A stretch of 64,000 bases of DNA from Archilochus colubris (taxonomy: Eukaryota > Chordata > Aves > Apodiformes > Trochilidae), in assembly GCA_023079485.1 (NCBI GenBank), contig CM041083.1, forward strand, positions 111,579,554 through 111,643,553, given 5' to 3'. Positions 53,485 to 64,000 of the stretch are shown here, one piece after another; the first letter of the stretch is position 1; every line of letters begins with the position of its first letter. A program made the position numbers and the translations under genes. The notes under the pieces were generated by a model. That model had not been told where the DNA came from. It saw only the letters and a list, made by a program, of their open reading frames with translations, and did no database searches.

Positions 53485-53763
53485 GTTTTACATAGAGTCT
53501 CCCAACCATCTCAGCAGTCCCGTAGTTGTTCCACACCTCACAGACGTAGTTGCCTGAGTCTGAGGGTCGCGTGTTCTCGATCAGCAGACCCGTAACAGTC
53601 TGCCGAAACCTGCTGTCCAGCTCCCAGGGAACGTTGTCCTTCAGCCAGCGATACTTCGGTGCAGGATGCCCTGATGCTTTGCAAGGCAGCTCCACTTGCT
53701 CTCCTGCCATGGCTTTTTGGTGGTCAAACCCATCTAGAATAGATGGAGCTGAATTTGTTGGAT
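53485..53763 (-). CDS. DSCAML1: DSCAML1 exon: complete Ig domain 3
   Basis: This 279-nt symmetric phase-1 exon encodes one whole Ig domain. The acceptor ends ctttcag and the donor is a full-consensus c|gtaagt. The order seen is the linker [14 protein letters not shown], then the first core cysteine in VELPCKASG, the core tryptophan in YRWLKDN, and the strand-F motif DSGNYVCEV with the second cysteine, ending GRLYVK. No N-X-S/T glycosylation site is present. The last base c joins the next exon's AA to make Gln (VKQPLKAT). Compared with human DSCAML1 as I recall it, this is the least conserved exon in the window. Its neighbours are Ig4, 2.2 kb downstream, and Ig2, 5.6 kb upstream. Two similar CR1 copies in the flanking introns bracket this exon and Ig4. 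Confidence 0.96.

Positions 53764-64000
<10,237 letters not shown>

Overview
The window is vertebrate nuclear DNA, almost certainly from a bird: CR1 LINE fragments ending in the ATTCTATGATTCT-type tail occur at seven places, and the endogenous retrovirus and LTR sequences are of kinds seen in avian genomes. It lies inside one protein-coding gene on the minus strand, which I identify as DSCAML1 (Down syndrome cell adhesion molecule-like 1). The eight exons match vertebrate DSCAML1 as I recall it and differ clearly from its paralogue DSCAM, for example in the Ig7 stretch beginning [17 protein letters not shown].

In transcript order (right to left) the exons are 59496-59350 (second half of Ig2), 53763-53485 (Ig3), 51297-51022 (Ig4), 45476-45180 (Ig5), 44369-44094 (Ig6), 31626-31348 (Ig7), 22542-22423 (first half of Ig8) and 18719-18546 (second half of Ig8). 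All introns are phase 1, every exon is a multiple of three, and the split codons rejoin correctly at all seven internal junctions. Together the exons give 1848 nt, or 616 codons, of extracellular immunoglobulin repeats. The signal peptide, Ig1, the first half of Ig2, Ig9 onward, the fibronectin repeats, the transmembrane segment and the cytoplasmic tail are not in the window. DSCAML1 is a neuronal cell-surface homophilic adhesion protein.

The rest is intron. It holds a broken 2.4-kb CR1 LINE (45975-48345); shorter CR1 pieces at 15853, 20540, 26728, 39175, 50171 and 56178; a decayed retrovirus fragment (23640-26121) with a 5' LTR, a primer-binding-site-like sequence and pol remnants in the gene's sense direction; an antisense solo LTR (15572-16208) split by a tiny CR1 insertion; and many A-rich or T-rich simple tracts. 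No tRNA, rRNA, CRISPR array, second protein gene or CpG-dense promoter was seen.

I found no clearly new biological system. The best leads are a perfect RFX X-box palindrome with TAATC-type homeodomain motifs in the Ig4-Ig5 intron (near 49.8 kb); a CpG-retaining, palindrome-rich block near 12.0-12.4 kb that looks like a conserved non-coding element; a strong cryptic splice donor 7 nt inside the Ig5 exon that would give an immediate stop; and two about 93% identical CR1 direct repeats bracketing the Ig3 and Ig4 exons.
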